Assembly (NCBI GenBank): GCA_020433785.1
Contig: JAGRCC010000226.1
Span: 1 to 7,311 of the forward strand
Reading direction: 5' to 3'
Length of the DNA: 7,311 nt
Source: Anaerolineae bacterium
GTDB taxonomy: Bacteria > Chloroflexota > Anaerolineae > 4572-78 > J111
The position numbers and the translations under genes were made by a program. Below the pieces are notes generated by a model. It saw nothing but the letters and a program-made list of their open reading frames with translations, made no database searches and had not been told where the DNA came from. How positions within the stretch are numbered: position 1 is the first letter of the stretch; the number at the start of each line of letters is the position of its first letter. Shown here one piece after another: positions 5,664 through 7,311 of the stretch.

Positions 5664-5903
5664 GTGAAAACAACGTTATGGTTCTGCAGCAATTGCGTTA
5701 CCTGGTGGTTGAGCCGGCCAGCCGAGCAAGCTGAAAGCTGGTATCTGTATCGCCTGGCGGATATGCCGTCGGCTACCAATCAAAAACCGGGCTGGACCGT
5801 TACCAGCTCCGATGCCATCTATTGCCCCCACTGTGGTTCCCAAATGGTCGCGTATAATGTCTCAAATCGCCAGGATAGTGCTACCTACGGTACCATGAAT
5901 TAG
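5664..5903 (+). CDS. Small two-CxxC zinc-ribbon-like protein of unknown function
   Basis: A 79-residue protein starting at GTG, with AGGAG 8 bases upstream. It has two CxxC knuckles: CSNC (8-11) right after the start and CPHCGSQM (54-61), 42 residues apart. The four cysteines fit a structural zinc site; the second pair is a classic zinc-ribbon knuckle. Between them is an aromatic-rich segment (WFCSNCVTWWLS; ESWYLYRL) and PGWTVTS. The frame stays open upstream to an ATG at 5565, but that ATG lies before the predicted transcription start and the added residues look non-coding (RFIYIKEVV from an AT repeat). I do not recognise the family. Zinc ribbons of this size may bind nucleic acid or be protein adaptors. 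It precedes the Uma2 gene by 63 bases on the same strand. Confidence 0.65.
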   Translation: MKTTLWFCSNCVTWWLSRPAEQAESWYLYRLADMPSATNQKPGWTVTSSDAIYCPHCGSQMVAYNVSNRQDSATYGTMN

Positions 5904-5911
5904 ATCAGCTG

Positions 5912-5940
5912 TTGACATGAACCAATGCTTTTCTTACAAT
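5912..5940 (+). promoter_or_regulatory. Near-consensus sigma-70 promoter of the Uma2 gene
   Basis: A perfect TTGACA (5912-5917) and TACAAT (5935-5940, 5 of 6) are separated by exactly 17 bases. The start site near 5947 gives a leader of about 20 bases holding GGAGGT. It starts 9 bases after the zinc-ribbon stop codon, so Uma2 can be expressed on its own. It is the strongest promoter in the window by match. Confidence 0.75.
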
Positions 5941-5966
5941 ACCCTCAAGCGATTGGAGGTAAAGTA

Positions 5967-6557
5967 ATGAGTATAAAGCTTAGCTTGAAACCGACTCCAG
6001 CAGCCTCCGAGGCAGAGCCGAAACTGATCACCGGTGAACAACTGGCCGACATGGAGGATGTTCACCGATCAGAATTGGTAAAGGGAGAGCTTGTTCGTGT
6101 GTCACCAGCGGGGCATCCTCACGGTTTTTTTGAAAGCAGCTTTGCTATTAGTTTAGGTATTTTTGTTCGACAGTATAAGCTTGGCCGAGTGCTTACGGGC
6201 GAGGTCGGCATTTACACCGGCCGCAATCCCGATACCATTCGTGCGGCTGATGTCGCCTTCATCTCAAATGAGCGTCTAAGCCAGGTACAGTCGCAGAGTT
6301 ATCTCGATGTCGCGCCGGAATTGGTTATCGAAATTCTCTCGCCCGATGACCGCTGGATGACAGTTAACCAAAAGATCGATGAATACTTTACCGCCGGCGT
6401 CGTGCAGATTTGGATCGCCGATCCGAAGCGGCAGCATGTCGATGTGTATTATTCGCCCACCGATTTCAAGCGCTTTTCAACGGGCGACACCCTACCCGGC
6501 GGCGATATTTTGCCCGGTTTCACCGTTGCTGTGGCCGAACTGTTTGAAGCAGAGTAA
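5967..6557 (+). CDS. Uma2 family (DUF820) putative restriction endonuclease-like protein
   Basis: A 196-residue protein. The Uma2 pattern is clear: SELVKGELVRVSPAG (35-49, usually '.ELVdGe...'), the acidic strand IRAADVAFIS (91-100, D95), ELVIEILSPDD (118-128, E122), K136 in NQKIDEYFTAGVVQIWIADP (134-153) and a final strand-rich part ending LPGFTVAVAELF. D95, E122 and K136 fit the PD-(D/E)xK nuclease core, so it should be catalytically intact. The biological role of Uma2 proteins is not settled; they occur in many copies in Chloroflexota and Cyanobacteria. The ATG at 5967 has GGAGGT 6 bases upstream; the ATG at 5925 lies inside the promoter and was rejected. No methyltransferase is adjacent, so it is not a normal restriction-modification pair. 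Confidence 0.9.
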   Translation: MSIKLSLKPTPAASEAEPKLITGEQLADMEDVHRSELVKGELVRVSPAGHPHGFFESSFAISLGIFVRQYKLGRVLTGEVGIYTGRNPDTIRAADVAFISNERLSQVQSQSYLDVAPELVIEILSPDDRWMTVNQKIDEYFTAGVVQIWIADPKRQHVDVYYSPTDFKRFSTGDTLPGGDILPGFTVAVAELFEAE

Positions 6558-6568
6558 CGTATACGAAA

Positions 6569-6596
6569 GTAGGACAATTTTAGCAAATTGTCCTAC
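6569..6596. terminator. Bidirectional hairpin terminator between convergent genes
   Basis: A perfect 12-bp stem, GTAGGACAATTT (6569-6580) with AAATTGTCCTAC (6585-6596), and a TAGC loop. It lies 11 bases after the Uma2 stop and overlaps the last bases and the stop codon (6593-6595) of the ABC gene. U-tracts are short: TTT on the minus-strand side, none clear on the plus side, so it may act as a 3' stabiliser as well. Confidence 0.7.
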
Positions 6597-7311
6597 GATC
6601 TACCAGAGACAACCCGCTCCCCGGTTTGAACCCGCCACAGCGAAGCGTAGATGCCGTTGGCCGCAATTAGCTCCTCGTGGCGGCCCTGCTCCACCAATCT
6701 TCCCCTATCCAATACGAAAATCTTATCAGCGTTGCGCACCGTTGACAGCCGGTGGGCAATAACAATCGTGGTGCGCCCCACGGCGATACGCTCCATCGAA
6801 CGCTGAATAGCGGCTTCGGTCTCATTATCAACAGACGATGTGGCCTCGTCGAGGATAAGGACCGGCGGATCTTTCAGCACAGCGCGGGCGATGGATAAGC
6901 GCTGCCGCTGGCCGCCGGAGAGCTTCTGGCCGCGCTCGCCGACGATGGTATCGTAGCCTTGCGGCAGGTTGGTGATGAAGTCGTGGGCCTCGGCGATTTT
7001 GGCGGCTCTGACGATCTGCTCATCAGTGGCGTTAAAGGTACCATAGATGATGTTTTCGCGGACGGTGCCGTGAAACAGAAAGACATCCTGGCTGACCAAC
7101 CCGATTGCACCGCGCAGGTCAGCCAACTTCAATGTACGGATGTCGTGGCCATCGAGACAGACATGCCCGCTTTTGACGTCGTAAAAGCGCAACAGCAGCT
7201 TGATAACGGTACTTTTACCGGCCCCCGTCGCACCGACAATCGCCGCTGTTTCGCCGGCCGGGATGTGCAGCGACAGTCCGCTCAAGACCGAAGGCCGGTT
7301 GCCGTTACTGT
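6593..7311 (-). CDS. ABC exporter, C-terminal ATPase domain (runs off right edge)
   Basis: The visible 238 residues are the nucleotide-binding domain of an MsbA/ABCB-type exporter. Counting from the first full codon: Walker [10 protein letters not shown] (26-34), Q-loop SQD (Q74), signature LSGGQ (130-134), Walker B with catalytic glutamate VLILDEATS (150-158) and H-loop IAHRLS (H186). All are intact. The frame stays open to the edge through [19 protein letters not shown], the usual lead-in from the transmembrane domain, so the TTG at 7285 is not the start and the N-terminal membrane part lies beyond the window. The protein would dimerise in the inner membrane and export lipids, drugs or peptides; substrate cannot be told from this domain. 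Its stop codon sits inside the terminator stem. It is convergent with Uma2 and unlikely to be functionally tied to it. Confidence 0.93.
   Translation of the reverse strand, partial: SNGNRPSVLSGLSLHIPAGETAAIVGATGAGKSTVIKLLLRFYDVKSGHVCLDGHDIRTLKLADLRGAIGLVSQDVFLFHGTVRENIIYGTFNATDEQIVRAAKIAEAHDFITNLPQGYDTIVGERGQKLSGGQRQRLSIARAVLKDPPVLILDEATSSVDNETEAAIQRSMERIAVGRTTIVIAHRLSTVRNADKIFVLDRGRLVEQGRHEELIAANGIYASLWRVQTGERVVSGRS

Noticed and set aside
5525..5779. Minus-strand frame of 84 residues in the divergent gap
   Set aside because: It is antisense to the zinc-ribbon gene and reads through the AT palindrome; no ribosome binding site or motif.
7283..7285. TTG as the start of a stand-alone ABC ATPase
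   Set aside because: The frame continues to the window edge with typical sequence ([10 protein letters not shown]), so this is the fused exporter's ATPase domain.
1..7311. CRISPR array, tRNA, rRNA, IS element or attachment site
   Set aside because: No spaced repeats of CRISPR length, cloverleaf, transposase frame or terminal inverted repeats were seen on either strand by eye.

Overview
The window looks like a chromosomal stretch of a Chloroflexota-type bacterium. This is an inference from gene style, not from a marker gene: a large PknB-like kinase with TPR-like repeats on both sides of one membrane helix and a C-terminal beta-sandwich-like module, a roadblock/LC7 protein, a Uma2 nuclease and AT-rich intergenic DNA with short tandem repeats. 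No RNA gene, IS element, integrase or CRISPR array was seen.

Left part (1-3688), all minus strand. In transcription order: the 904-residue membrane Ser/Thr kinase (3427-713), a 95-residue Phd/YefM-like protein (498-211) and the start of a roadblock/LC7 protein (124 to the left edge). The kinase has a good promoter about 100 bases upstream and a TTG start fixed by a strong ribosome binding site. The 214-base gap before the Phd-like gene holds two copies of a promoter-like block exactly 70 bp apart. Kinase and roadblock proteins both belong to signalling or polarity modules in bacteria, so a shared role is possible but unproven.

Middle part (3689-5353), minus strand: a class IV aminotransferase of the branched-chain (IlvE) type, then a small SRPBCC-like protein with a C-terminal membrane anchor. 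They are separated by 132 bases that can form a long imperfect hairpin built from short AT/GA-rich repeats.

The 310-base divergent gap (5354-5663) has no gene. It holds the ilvE promoter, five copies of an 8-bp repeat, a 13-bp palindrome, an extended -10 promoter for the rightward genes and a 16-bp perfect AT palindrome.

Right part: a 79-residue two-CxxC zinc-ribbon-like protein (5664-5903) and a Uma2 family nuclease (5967-6557), both plus strand; the latter has its own near-consensus promoter. A perfect 12-bp stem hairpin separates it from the convergent 3' end of an ABC exporter gene that runs off the right edge.

No clearly new multi-gene system is evident. The best leads are the duplicated promoter blocks near the Phd-like gene, the roadblock/Phd-like/kinase neighbourhood, the unrecognised zinc-ribbon gene with its AT palindrome, and the repeat islands on both sides of ilvE.
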